64,000 nucleotides of DNA from Bradyrhizobium icense. GTDB lineage: Bacteria; Pseudomonadota; Alphaproteobacteria; Rhizobiales; Xanthobacteraceae. The notes under the pieces are model-generated. The model was not told where the DNA came from. It saw nothing but the letters and a program-made list of their open reading frames with translations, and ran no database searches. The stretch is from the NCBI RefSeq assembly GCF_001693385.1, contig NZ_CP016428.1:1736001-1800000 (forward strand). Reading direction: 5' to 3'. This document shows, in pieces, positions 8,692 to 16,228 of this stretch; the first letter of the stretch is position 1, and each line of letters opens with the position of its first letter. The position numbers and the translations under genes are program-made.

Positions 8692-9088
8692 ATCGGCGCA
8701 GAATCCCGGCATTCACTGAACCGGAGAGCGAAATTGGACGCGTATGCTCTTGCCCGTGACCGACATTGGCCCTGCCGGATGATCACGATATGTGTCCGTC
8801 GAAGTTTCCTCATGCAAGTTTGGGCGATCGTTCTGAAACGCCTTGAAAAACAAGCTTGCAATCTGCGTCAAAAACCGAATCCCGCTCAATGCTTTGGGTA
8901 CTTTTTCACGGACGACGATAGACGTTGAGAAAAACTACCGAAATCGTAATCACATGATTTCCCAATCGGCATCGGCACATTTGCTTGGTACAAACGGTGG
9001 TACCGCGGTGCCGTTAAGTTATTGATTTTGCTTCTCTCTCGGCCGTTGCCCGACAATCCTTTCCTGGGCACCATTTACTTGAACGGCA
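8692..9088. other. Intergenic region, no gene recognised
   Basis: This 397-base gap lies between the DUF3237 remnant and the 3' end of the TetR gene. Only short shadow-like open frames occur on both strands. No RNA gene, repeat or clear terminator was seen. Confidence 0.4.
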
Positions 9089-9769
9089 TTAGTGATTGTC
9101 TGCGGTGCGGTCGCCGTTGTCCCCGCGTTTTCCATCAGGACGCAAGCCTAGCGGTTGGATTGAGCGTTGCCTTGGACCTTCCATGCCCAGCACGAGGTCG
9201 ACCGTATGTGCGGCAATCTTCCGAAGCTGGGCCTCATCACCGAAGGCTCGTTCGAGCACGGCCAGGCCGCGGGTCACGGTGACGATGTGTAATACGGCGC
9301 TCTCGGGGTCTCCGTTGAACTCGCCTCGCGTGGCGCCCTCTGACAAGGCTTCGTGAACGAGAGCGGTGATGCGGGCCACCAGATCGGCGAAGGCCTGCCG
9401 CGCGTTCTCATCCAGCCCTTCGCCCTCGACCGAGCCCAGCTCCATCAGTCCGCGCGTGGTCGGACATCCGCGCGGCGGCGAGCCGGAACGGAAGTTTTTT
9501 ATCGTCAGGTCGAAAAACGCGGTGAGGCGCTCGCGCAGCGTCCCCGCGCCGAGCGCCTTTTGAAGCGAGACGAGATATTCGCCCGCATAGCGCTCATAGG
9601 CGCAGAGAAACAGCGTTTCCTTGCTGCCAAAGGCATTGTAGAGGCTGCCGCGCTGCACGCCCGCGTCACGTGCGATGTCCGAAAGCGACGTTCCACGCAC
9701 CCCCTTGCGCCAGAATTGATCGAAGGCGATGCGCAGGACGTCGTCGTGGTCAAACTCGCGCGGCCTCAC
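9089..9769 (-). CDS. TetR-family transcriptional repressor
   Basis: 226 residues from a GTG at 9769, preceded by AGGAGAG, a strong ribosome binding site; the upstream in-frame ATG at 9871 falls inside the operator and is unlikely. The N terminus is a TetR DNA-binding domain (TSLSDIARDAGVQRGSLYNAFGSKETLF), and the rest is the alpha-helical ligand domain. The segment GCPTTRGLMELG is typical of the subgroup that controls genes for electrophile or quinone detoxification. The gene is divergent from a tautomerase-family gene, and two matching inverted sites lie between the two starts. It probably represses both itself and the tautomerase until a small ligand binds. Confidence 0.92.
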   Translation of the reverse strand: MRPREFDHDDVLRIAFDQFWRKGVRGTSLSDIARDAGVQRGSLYNAFGSKETLFLCAYERYAGEYLVSLQKALGAGTLRERLTAFFDLTIKNFRSGSPPRGCPTTRGLMELGSVEGEGLDENARQAFADLVARITALVHEALSEGATRGEFNGDPESAVLHIVTVTRGLAVLERAFGDEAQLRKIAAHTVDLVLGMEGPRQRSIQPLGLRPDGKRGDNGDRTADNH

Positions 9770-9825
9770 GCCTCTCTCCTCTGTACTCCCGGTCCAACCC
9801 GGCTTCTGACGCCGGCAAAGAGTAT

Positions 9826-9871
9826 TTGACGCGATGTCAAGAACGGATATGGTTTTTCGACATCGTGTCAA
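9826..9871. promoter_or_regulatory. Double TetR operator between regulator and tautomerase gene
   Basis: The left arm TTGACGCGATGTC (9826-9838) is repeated inverted as GACATCGTGTCAA (9859-9871), one mismatch in 13. Each arm plus its flank is itself an imperfect palindrome (TTGAC-N5-GTC at 9826-9838), so the block reads as two head-to-head operators. It lies 55 bases upstream of the TetR GTG and 40 upstream of the tautomerase ATG. Confidence 0.75.
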
Positions 9872-9911
9872 AATCTACTGGGATAGCTCATTCGTCAAGG
9901 AGGATCGCACC

Positions 9912-10289
9912 ATGCCGCTTATTCACATCTCGCTGCGTGCTGGAAAGCCGGCAGTCTACCGGCAGGCGATCTTCGACAGCCTTTACCGCGCGATGCGCGA
10001 AACGCTCGACGTGCCGGAAGGCGACCAGTTCATGACCATCAGCGAGCATGACGCGGCAAACTTCCGCTACGGCGCTGCCTTTGGCGTCGCCCGCAGCGAC
10101 GATCTCGTCTACATCCAGATCACCGTGTTCGACACCCGCACGCCCGAACAGAAGAAAGCGCTGTTCCGGCGGACCGCGCAGCTGCTCGGCAAAAGCCCCG
10201 GCATCCGGCCGGAGGACGTTTTCGTGAACGTTCTCGAGGCTGCGAAAGAGAACTGGTCCGTCGGCCACGGCCTGGCGCAATTCGCTTGA
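9912..10289 (+). CDS. Tautomerase-superfamily protein
   Basis: 125 residues from the ATG at 9912. This start was chosen because AAGGAGG lies seven to ten bases upstream and because it exposes Pro as the second codon (MPLIHISL), the N-terminal catalytic proline of the 4-oxalocrotonate tautomerase/MIF superfamily once Met is removed. Length and the later segment (ITVFDTRTPEQKKALF) fit the longer tautomerase subgroup of about 125-130 residues. These enzymes interconvert keto and enol forms or dehalogenate small acids using Pro1. It is divergent from the TetR gene and very probably its target. Confidence 0.88.
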   Translation: MPLIHISLRAGKPAVYRQAIFDSLYRAMRETLDVPEGDQFMTISEHDAANFRYGAAFGVARSDDLVYIQITVFDTRTPEQKKALFRRTAQLLGKSPGIRPEDVFVNVLEAAKENWSVGHGLAQFA

Positions 10290-10600
10290 GGCGATCGGTG
10301 TGAACCTGCCGCAACTTCCACCAAGGCCGGGCGTCATGGCAGCTATTGGCCGGCTGCTCCCTGGCTTTCGTGATCGGCGTCGCCGTCCGTCGTGTCTTCG
10401 TGATGCATTGCTGTCGGCGCCGACGCGCCGCGCAGCCGAGTGACGATCGTGATCAGGTCGAATCGGCCTTGAGTAGATCGAGATAGCGCGGCATCTCGCG
10501 CAACTCCTGACCTTTGCGGGCAATCTCCTCAGTCAAGTGCATCTGTTTTGCAAACCACGAGGCCAATCTGTGAGAAATCAACGCTTACCGAAGAGGCAAC
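10290..10600. other. Region with a possible coding remnant on the minus strand
   Basis: On the minus strand around 10470-10560 one frame reads AKQMHLTEEIARKGQELREM and then PRYLDLLKAD, which looks like genuine helical protein, but it has no start or stop context. The rest shows only shadow frames. I take it as a degraded gene tail of unknown family. Confidence 0.35.
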
Positions 10601-10604
10601 GGAG

Positions 10605-10768
10605 TTTCCCTGTTACACGCCAGCATACCCTGATCGCCTGGAAGATTTCCCTGTTCGTCGGAGTAGGGAATTAGCCCGGAAGACGCTCCTTTGAGGCGTT
10701 TTCAAGCTACAAGCACAGTCTCCGGGGCGCCGAAATCGATAGTTTCCCTGTAAAGTTCCCTGTTGCAG
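10605..10768. repeat. Cluster of TTCCCTGT motifs
   Basis: TTTCCCTGTT occurs at 10605 and 10646, and TTCCCTGT at 10744 and 10756. Complementary-looking AGGGAATT (10664) and GCAGGG (10765) lie between or after them. The motifs could pair into hairpins. From memory, similar motif clusters occur between genes in rhizobial genomes, but I could not check this. Confidence 0.5.
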
Positions 10769-10982
10769 GGTATCTGCCCGGAGATTGGCGCGATCAGCAC
10801 TGCGTCTCCAGCGTGGGAGTCGTGCTCGAAACCCCACGTGCAATTTACATTTCGTGTTTAACCAATTGATTTGATTGAACCGCAACAGCATTGAATTTAC
10901 GTTTAAGCCATTGAAATATTGATAAAAAATGAGACTCTTAATCAGCAGCTCTTCGGCTTTCCAGCGGTGACCAGGTTGGAGC

Positions 10983-11040
10983 TGACCACCGATTGACCAC
11001 CGAAACCCCATGAATAAACGGCGATAAAGGTGGTCAATCG
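10983..11040. repeat. TGACCACC repeats beside the tRNA-Pro fragment
   Basis: TGACCACC is present at 10983 and 10994, 11 bases apart (about one helical turn). The 12-base CGATTGACCACC (10990-11001) recurs perfectly inverted as GGTGGTCAATCG at 11029-11040. The block ends about 40 bases left of the tRNA-Pro fragment, the usual place for arm-type integrase or excisionase binding sites. Function is inferred from position only. Confidence 0.5.
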
Positions 11041-11080
11041 CAAGTAAACTCGATTGTTTTTATTGATCTTTTCGTTCGCT

Positions 11081-11132
11081 ACTTACGTTCGGGACGCAGG
11101 GGTCGCAGGTTCGAATCCTGCCACTCCGACCA
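11081..11132 (+). repeat. 3' half of a tRNA-Pro(CGG) gene (attachment-site scar)
   Basis: The sequence runs from the anticodon stem (loop TTCGGGA, anticodon CGG) through the variable loop, a perfect T-arm (GCAGG-TTCGAAT-CCTGC), the acceptor strand CACTCCG, discriminator A and encoded CCA. The D-arm and 5' acceptor strand (would be CGGAGTG) are absent upstream, so it is not a working tRNA. A lone 3' end is what integration of an island into a tRNA gene leaves at its far end. Integrase genes lie immediately to the right. Confidence 0.8.
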
Positions 11133-11404
11133 TATATTCAATGACTTATAATTTCGATGTTCTGGCCGCGCAACGAAATGCGCAACGAATTGAACTCTTT
11201 ACACGCTTATTCACCTCTGATTGAGGCAATTCCTCGCTGTTGCTGAGCACGCGCCCCTTGGCAGCGCGATGCCCTAATTTGGTCCCGTGGGATGTCGAAG
11301 ACGGCGCCCGGAAACGCCGGTCGATAATCAGATCCGCAGGGCACGGCCCACGAATGACCGCGTATCGACCATGCGCGGAGCAACGATCATCGACTGACGG
11401 GATG

Positions 11405-11800
11405 TCTAGCGCCAAAGATCTCTGCCGCCTCCTCGTGGAAGTCGGGATGGAGGTAGCTGTGGTTTTGCTCGAACTGCTCGACGGTCCAGCCGAGCCATCC
11501 AGCAGCTTTCCCACAGGTCGGTACCTGCACTTACCACGTAGCCGCGGTATGCCGGAGCGAGTGCCGCCGCACCACGTCCTCAAGGATGCCGTCCCAAGCG
11601 GAGCGAATCTTTTCGGCGAGAGGCCGGCCACCATGCATGCGATTGATGACGAAACGGATCTCCTCGCCTTCCTTGATCAACCCTGCTGCGCGTAACTCGG
11701 CCGAACGGCGCGCGTCCGAATCGACGACAAAGTTGGAAGTCGAAATTTGGCGATGAGACTAGAGCGCGGCGAGGCGCGTATCCAGCAGCGTCGCTGGTTG
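11405..11800 (-). pseudogene. Decayed tyrosine recombinase, C-terminal part
   Basis: The minus strand encodes pieces closely related to the intact integrase next door: SAELRAAG, then IRFVINRM, then VVRRHSLRHTAATW, which holds the HxxR box. A stop and frameshift follow, and in another frame GWLGWTVEQFEQNHSYLHPDF continues with the tail. The catalytic tyrosine position reads HSY, shifted from the HHHP context of the intact copy. A deletion between the arginine box and the tail removes part of the active site. It is a paralogous integrase left from an earlier element, lying next to the tRNA-Pro scar. Confidence 0.75.
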
Positions 11801-11816
11801 TGAACACAAAGCCATT

Positions 11817-13091
11817 CTAGGCGCGGCCGCGACTGCCAAACGCTTCCGCCACCTCTTCTTGGAAATCCGGGTGGTGATGGCCGTAGTTGGCCTCTAGTTG
11901 CTCTACCGTCATTCCAAGCCAGCCAGCAGCTTCCCACATATCGACGCCGGCTTGCATCAGCCATGTTGCTGCTGTGTGGCGCAGCGAATGCCGGACAACA
12001 TCTTCGCCAAGCCCCGCGTCTTGCAGAATACCTTCCCAGGCTGACCTGATCTTGCCGGAAAGAGGCTGACCGTCGGTGATGCGGTTGACCACAAACCGGA
12101 TTTGTTCACCGTTCTCGAAAACGCCGGCAGCGCGCAGCTCGGCCGATCGCGTTTGATCTAGTTTGCGCCAGCGGATCAGGTGAGGGCGCAGACGGCTGGC
12201 GATCTTTGCTGGCGGTCGTCGTTTCTTGGTTGACCGCTCTAGTGCGCCTTTGCCCTGATAGATCATGGCATCCAGATTCATCCAGGGATGCGTGGTGGTG
12301 GGGAGCCATTGCGTGCGCCGAACCGTTTCCTCGCGCCGGGCGCTGTAAATGCCAATCAGGCAAAAGCGGGCAGCCGGATAACGTCGCCGGATGATGCGCC
12401 GCTCGCGACGCAATAGCTTGCCATCTTCCTTTCGTTTCCAGGAGCCTCGCTCGCTATCCCACACGTAGCCGATCGCAGCACCGAGCAGGCGCGCGGCTTC
12501 GTTGCGCGTCAGCCAGCGGTGGCGGCCTTCCGCCTTCGGAGGCAGGGTAATCTTCGGAACGACGCTCAGGGTGTGCTCCGCGTGGTAGGCATTGATGGCA
12601 GCCCGCAAATCCTCAAGCCGGCGCCTGGCGGTTTGATCAGACACCTTGCCTTGACGTGGCTTAATCCCGGCCTGCCTGTTGTTTTCATTCGGCGTGCCGG
12701 TGGACCAGTCCACGAAGTCGCGGCACAGCTGGGCCTTGAGTTTGCTCACCGTTTTGTCACCAAAGAAGCCATTAAGATCGAGAAGCCGGATGAGCAGCAG
12801 ATCGTGCTGCGCCCAGACTCGCTCGTCCTTCTTGTCCTTGGGCCGTTTGGATATCTCGTAGGCCGTGAGCACGTCGGCTATGGCGAGGACGCTAGGGTCA
12901 GTTGCGCCGACTGTGGTTGTGTGCCGTCCGCCAATATAGGTTTCGAGCGCTTTCGCAGCGCCATCAACATCGTCGCGGCTGCAGCCTGTGCGGATTTGCC
13001 GTCGCTTTCCCTCTGATTGATCGAGGATGACCCAGCATCCTTCGTCTTCTCGAAACCAGAGTCGTGGCGGCTTGGCTTTGCGGCCCGGCAT
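11817..13091 (-). CDS. Tyrosine recombinase (site-specific integrase)
   Basis: 424 residues starting MPGRKAKPPRLWFREDEG, the usual beginning of rhizobial island integrases. A core-binding SAM-like domain lies around residues 65-175. The catalytic domain carries an Arg at about 252 (YSARREET), the HSLRH box with His368 and Arg371, the second His/Trp area near 390 (GWLGM), and Tyr403 in ANYGHHHPDF. All key residues look intact, so it is probably active or recently active. It reads toward the tRNA-Pro scar at 11081, and a tRNA-Lys-like scar lies behind its 5' end. An excisionase-like frame overlaps its start. It would integrate and excise a genomic island at a tRNA gene. Confidence 0.92.
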   Translation of the reverse strand: MPGRKAKPPRLWFREDEGCWVILDQSEGKRRQIRTGCSRDDVDGAAKALETYIGGRHTTTVGATDPSVLAIADVLTAYEISKRPKDKKDERVWAQHDLLLIRLLDLNGFFGDKTVSKLKAQLCRDFVDWSTGTPNENNRQAGIKPRQGKVSDQTARRRLEDLRAAINAYHAEHTLSVVPKITLPPKAEGRHRWLTRNEAARLLGAAIGYVWDSERGSWKRKEDGKLLRRERRIIRRRYPAARFCLIGIYSARREETVRRTQWLPTTTHPWMNLDAMIYQGKGALERSTKKRRPPAKIASRLRPHLIRWRKLDQTRSAELRAAGVFENGEQIRFVVNRITDGQPLSGKIRSAWEGILQDAGLGEDVVRHSLRHTAATWLMQAGVDMWEAAGWLGMTVEQLEANYGHHHPDFQEEVAEAFGSRGRA

Positions 13092-13327
13092 GACGGTTTG
13101 ACCAATTTGCGGATGGCACGAGGCGTGGTCAAATGCTTACCTGCCACTTTGGCGATTTCAAGAATCCCAGCGGCCGCAGCCTTGCGCAATGATGATAATG
13201 TCAATGGGCCTTCCGGAAAAAACACAACAGCAGCCTCGACCAGAGTCATCACTTCGTCCTCGCCCCATTGGGCGGGATCGGGTCGTGCTTTAGCGCGGGC
13301 GAGCTTGTCGGTGTTACGCTTGAACAT
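12878..13327 (-). CDS. Putative excisionase-like small protein overlapping the integrase start
   Basis: 149 residues from the ATG at 13327 (a TTG at 13384 in frame is the alternative). The region MTLVEAAVVFFPEGPLTLSSLRKAAAAGIL followed by AKVAGKHLTTPRAIRKLV resembles the winged-helix/MerR-like proteins commonly encoded just before rhizobial integrases and thought to direct excision or control int. The frame runs 214 bases into the integrase gene. The overlapping tail (after VKPSC) is low-complexity and probably not functional, so the original stop may have been lost. Which start is used is unclear, since no good ribosome binding site is seen. Confidence 0.5.
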   Translation of the reverse strand: MFKRNTDKLARAKARPDPAQWGEDEVMTLVEAAVVFFPEGPLTLSSLRKAAAAGILEIAKVAGKHLTTPRAIRKLVKPSCRAAKPSRHDSGFEKTKDAGSSSINQRESDGKSAQAAAATMLMALRKRSKPILADGTQPQSAQLTLASSP

Positions 13328-13471
13328 GTGTTGGAGGCGGTACTCTTGAATTCGCGAGACCTTTGGCTCGGTCGTTCTGTTCAACGTGTACGCGAAATCC
13401 GCTCTTCAGAAAGCTTGATGCCTTGACTGGTGCGGCAATCGGCGACTTCGGAGTGCAAATCGGACGATTGA

Positions 13472-13518
13472 GGACTTTTAATCAGCGGGTCGCAGGTTCG
13501 AGCTCTGGTGTGCCCACC
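13472..13518 (+). repeat. Degenerate 3' fragment of a tRNA-Lys(TTT)-like gene
   Basis: GGACTTTTAATCAGC matches a lysine anticodon arm with anticodon TTT. It is followed by GGGTCGCAGGTTCGAG (T-arm start) and a corrupted T-stem/acceptor ending GTGCCCACCGA. The 5' half is absent. The 15 bases GGGTCGCAGGTTCGA are also in the tRNA-Pro scar. It looks like a second, older attachment scar. Confidence 0.55.
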
Positions 13519-13919
13519 GAATAAATTAAGACCTTAGCCAGAGAAACTTGCTTGAGGAGACCGAACTAAAACGGTTTTCAAACGCTGTTTTTTTGGTGAC
13601 GGCGGACGTCTAATCCCGACAATGAGATCGGCGAGGTCGGGCGACAAAGCGGCTCGACGACCGGCTTCTTGTTCATTCGGGATGTGGTCTGGTCCCCATG
13701 GCCAGTCACGGTGAGCTACCATTAGAACGAAGCGAGAACATGGAGGCAATGTGTGCCTAGCTCCCAAAATGGGATTGTGCCAACCTTCTTAGCTGAGAAA
13801 ATACAATGTAGATCAGCAATTTATCTGAATGTGAGGAGAATAGGAGTGGTAATCTCATCAAATTCTGATTAGAATAATGTTGCGTATGACGAGAATAGGC
13901 TCCATATTCTCTGCAGAGG
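13519..13919. other. Intergenic region, no gene recognised
   Basis: This 401-base stretch separates the tRNA-Lys-like scar from the fic gene. It is AT-richer near 13800-13900. A 77-codon minus-strand frame at 13534-13767 has no recognisable feature. The fic promoter should lie in the AT-rich part. Confidence 0.4.
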
Positions 13920-13931
13920 ATGCAGAGAAAA

Positions 13932-15041
13932 ATGAGCTACATACATGAACTTGAAGGCTGGCCCGGCTTCCAATGGAGCTCCAAACTACTGGCGGAGCGC
14001 CTTGCGGCGGTAAGACACAAGCAAGGCAGGCTGATCGGCCGAATGGAGGCATTGGGTTTTACTCTCCGGGCCGAAGCTGCCTTGCAAACCCTCACTGAGG
14101 AAGTCGTCAAATCCAGCGAGATCGAAGGCGAGATCCTCGACAGGGAGCAGGTGCGCTCGTCGATTGCGCGGCGTATGGGCATGGACATCGGAGCGCTTGC
14201 TCCAGCCGATCGACATGTCGAGGGCGTCGTGGAGATGATGCTCGATGCTACCGAGAAATACAGCGAAGCCCTAACCGCGGAGCGCCTGTTTGGCTGGCAT
14301 GCTGCGTTATTCCCGACCGGGCGTAGCGGCATGACCAAAATTGTCGTGGGCGCTTGGCGTACCGAACAGTCGGGCCCGATGCAGGTTGTGTCAGGGCCTA
14401 TCGGTCGTGAGCACGTCCATTACGAGGCTCCCGCAGCGTGGCGGCTTGAAAATGAAATGCAAGCGTTCCTGGAGTGGTTTGAGAGCGTGGGCCGCACGGA
14501 CCCGGTGCTGAAGGCGGCCATCGCCCACCTGTGGTTCGTTACCATCCATCCGTTTGAGGACGGAAATGGACGTATTGCCCGCGCCATCGCAGATCTCGCC
14601 TTGGCGCGCTCGGAGAACAGCGGTCAGCGCTTTTACAGCATGTCCGCGCAGATCCGGAAGGAACGCAACGCTTATTATGGCATCCTCGAAGCTACGCAGA
14701 AGGGCGGGCTTGACATCACGGCCTGGCTCGAATGGTTTCTAGCGTGCCTGGAGCGTGCATTCGATGGCGCTGAAGCAATTCTAGCCAATGTTCTGCGCAA
14801 GGCGCGTTTTTGGGAGTTGCATGCAGGAAGCTCACTCAATGATAGGCAACGTCTCGTCATCAATCGGTTGCTCGACGGCTTCGAAGGAAAACTCACATCA
14901 TCCAAATGGGGCAAACTGGCCAAGGTCTCGCAGGCCACAGCTGCACGCGACATTGAGGATCTGATCAATCGGGGCATTTTGCTAAAGGATGCTGCCGGCG
15001 GGCGAAGCACGAGCTACTCATTGGTTGACGAGACGCGCTAG
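13932..15041 (+). CDS. Fic/DOC-family protein with N-terminal inhibitory helix
   Basis: 369 residues from the ATG at 13932 (MSYIHELEGWP, the usual beginning of this subgroup); an ATG at 13920 leaves no room for a ribosome binding site. The Fic active motif is complete: HPFEDGNGRIAR with catalytic His near residue 206. The inhibitory motif (S/T)xxxE(G/N) appears as SSEIEG near residues 61-66, so it is a class II Fic enzyme that restrains itself. An N-terminal DUF4172-like segment and a C-terminal winged helix (KLAKVSQATAARDIEDLINRGIL) complete it. Such proteins AMPylate themselves or other proteins, and the C-terminal helix suggests DNA binding. It sits on the island as a single gene without an obvious antitoxin partner, as expected for class II. 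Confidence 0.9.
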   Translation: MSYIHELEGWPGFQWSSKLLAERLAAVRHKQGRLIGRMEALGFTLRAEAALQTLTEEVVKSSEIEGEILDREQVRSSIARRMGMDIGALAPADRHVEGVVEMMLDATEKYSEALTAERLFGWHAALFPTGRSGMTKIVVGAWRTEQSGPMQVVSGPIGREHVHYEAPAAWRLENEMQAFLEWFESVGRTDPVLKAAIAHLWFVTIHPFEDGNGRIARAIADLALARSENSGQRFYSMSAQIRKERNAYYGILEATQKGGLDITAWLEWFLACLERAFDGAEAILANVLRKARFWELHAGSSLNDRQRLVINRLLDGFEGKLTSSKWGKLAKVSQATAARDIEDLINRGILLKDAAGGRSTSYSLVDETR

Positions 15042-15575
15042 TGGCGGAACTGCAAGACCAATATCTTGGGCACTTCCTGATTCGAGGCCGCCAGTTGCCC
15101 GGCCAAGTCACGTTGAAAGGGAAGGACTCAAAGTTCGAGGTATTCTCGGATCATCCCATTTCATTACCGCAAGAAAAAATGCGGACTATCCGAGGACTGC
15201 CCCGCTCCGGAGAGAAGATTACCATCTGCGATGCGATCGGAGCCGACTTCAGCACAACTTCCATAAATGTTGCGTTGCCCGTTGGTTTGATCGCGAACGA
15301 ACTAGTGACCAATGCATTCAAGTACGCTTTTGCGGGCCGACCCGGCGGAACAATTACGCTGCATTGCCTGCGGCAAGATCCCGAAAGATATCGCGTCGTG
15401 GTGGCTGACGATGGGGTTGGCTTGCCGGAAAGAGGCCAATGGCCCGTTCCCGGAAAGATAGGATCGCTGATCGTGCAGACGCTGCACGAGAATACGAAAA
15501 CGGATTTGGTCGTCGAAACCGAGACCGCGGCGTTCGCGTGACCCTAACCTTTGGCCACAAATTGCGAGTCCCCCG
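15041..15575 (+). pseudogene. Truncated sensor histidine kinase (ATPase domain) behind an unrelated 5' segment
   Basis: The frame 15041-15541 begins with about 45 residues unrelated to kinases (LGHFLIRGRQLPGQVTLKG). From about 15185 it gives the end of a HisKA_2/HWE-type kinase: ALPVGLIANELVTNAFKYAF (N box), GGTITLHC, VADDGVGLPE (G1 box) and GSLIVQTL. Before the end a frameshift at about 15520 moves the closing strand (RGVRVTLTFGHK) into another frame. The histidine phosphoacceptor region is absent, so it cannot signal alone. It starts one base from the Fic stop, probably by chance deletion. The leading segment might be the N-terminal piece of another island gene. Confidence 0.65.
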
Positions 15576-16228
15576 GCACTAGCGCAGATCGCTGGCGTCC
15601 CAAAGCGCAGGCGAACGACCTGGCTTAGTCGCTGAACCGAGGCCGCCCTTGCGAACTGTGCAACAGTAAATCGGGCCAATCGTTTGATGATTTTTTCCGA
15701 TTTTTCGCTGTGGCGCTCCCGAACCTATGTATTCTGACGCGCCGCACCGATGATGCAGCGTTATTGGCCGACGGAGCCCGTCCAACAGTACGCGAACCCG
15801 GGCTTCAGCGAAGCCGAATCCAACGATCTTGCCGGCTTTAATTAGGAACCATTCAAGCCGATTACGACTTTGAAGCCTCAGGCCAAGTGCCTTCCTGGCC
15901 TCAACGGTGGCCGCCTAGATGTCCGCAATAGCCTAGAGGGCGGAAGGGTCCGGGCCCAGTATGAGAGTAGCTGCTATGGATGGCGGTCCCTTCTCGAGTA
16001 TTCTGAAGCCGGGCACTTGGGTGCTGATTGGCAGCGCAGGCCTGTTCATTTTCCTGATGCTGTAGGGATGCCGCTGACCGAATTGGCTTTGCGGGCGTTG
16101 CTAGTCATGGCGACGTCTCATCACTGCGATCCTAGGTGCCTCTGAGGCGAGCGGTTATGCCTGTCGTTCCAGGTCTGTTCCGCTAGGAACATGTCTTTCT
16201 CAGCCTTATTCTATGCTCACAGGAAGAG
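15576..16228. other. Intergenic debris, no gene recognised
   Basis: About 650 bases with only short shadow frames (for example a 91-codon plus-strand frame at 15870). A short hydrophobic run near 15975-16060 could be a remnant of a small membrane protein but is interrupted. I see no RNA or repeat. Confidence 0.35.

Noticed and set aside
9834..9911. An earlier ATG start (9834) for the tautomerase
   Set aside because: It would place the operator inside the coding region and hide the catalytic Pro behind 26 extra residues. The 9912 start has a strong ribosome binding site.
10613..11011. 132-codon minus-strand frame
   Set aside because: It covers the TTCCCTGT repeat cluster and a low-GC stretch, and has no family feature or ribosome binding site.
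11081..11132. A functional tRNA-Pro gene
   Set aside because: The D-arm and 5' acceptor strand are absent upstream, so only the 3' half is present.
13534..13767. 77-codon minus-strand frame between tRNA scar and fic gene
   Set aside because: No motif, no ribosome binding site, and Arg/Pro-rich as expected by chance in GC-rich DNA.
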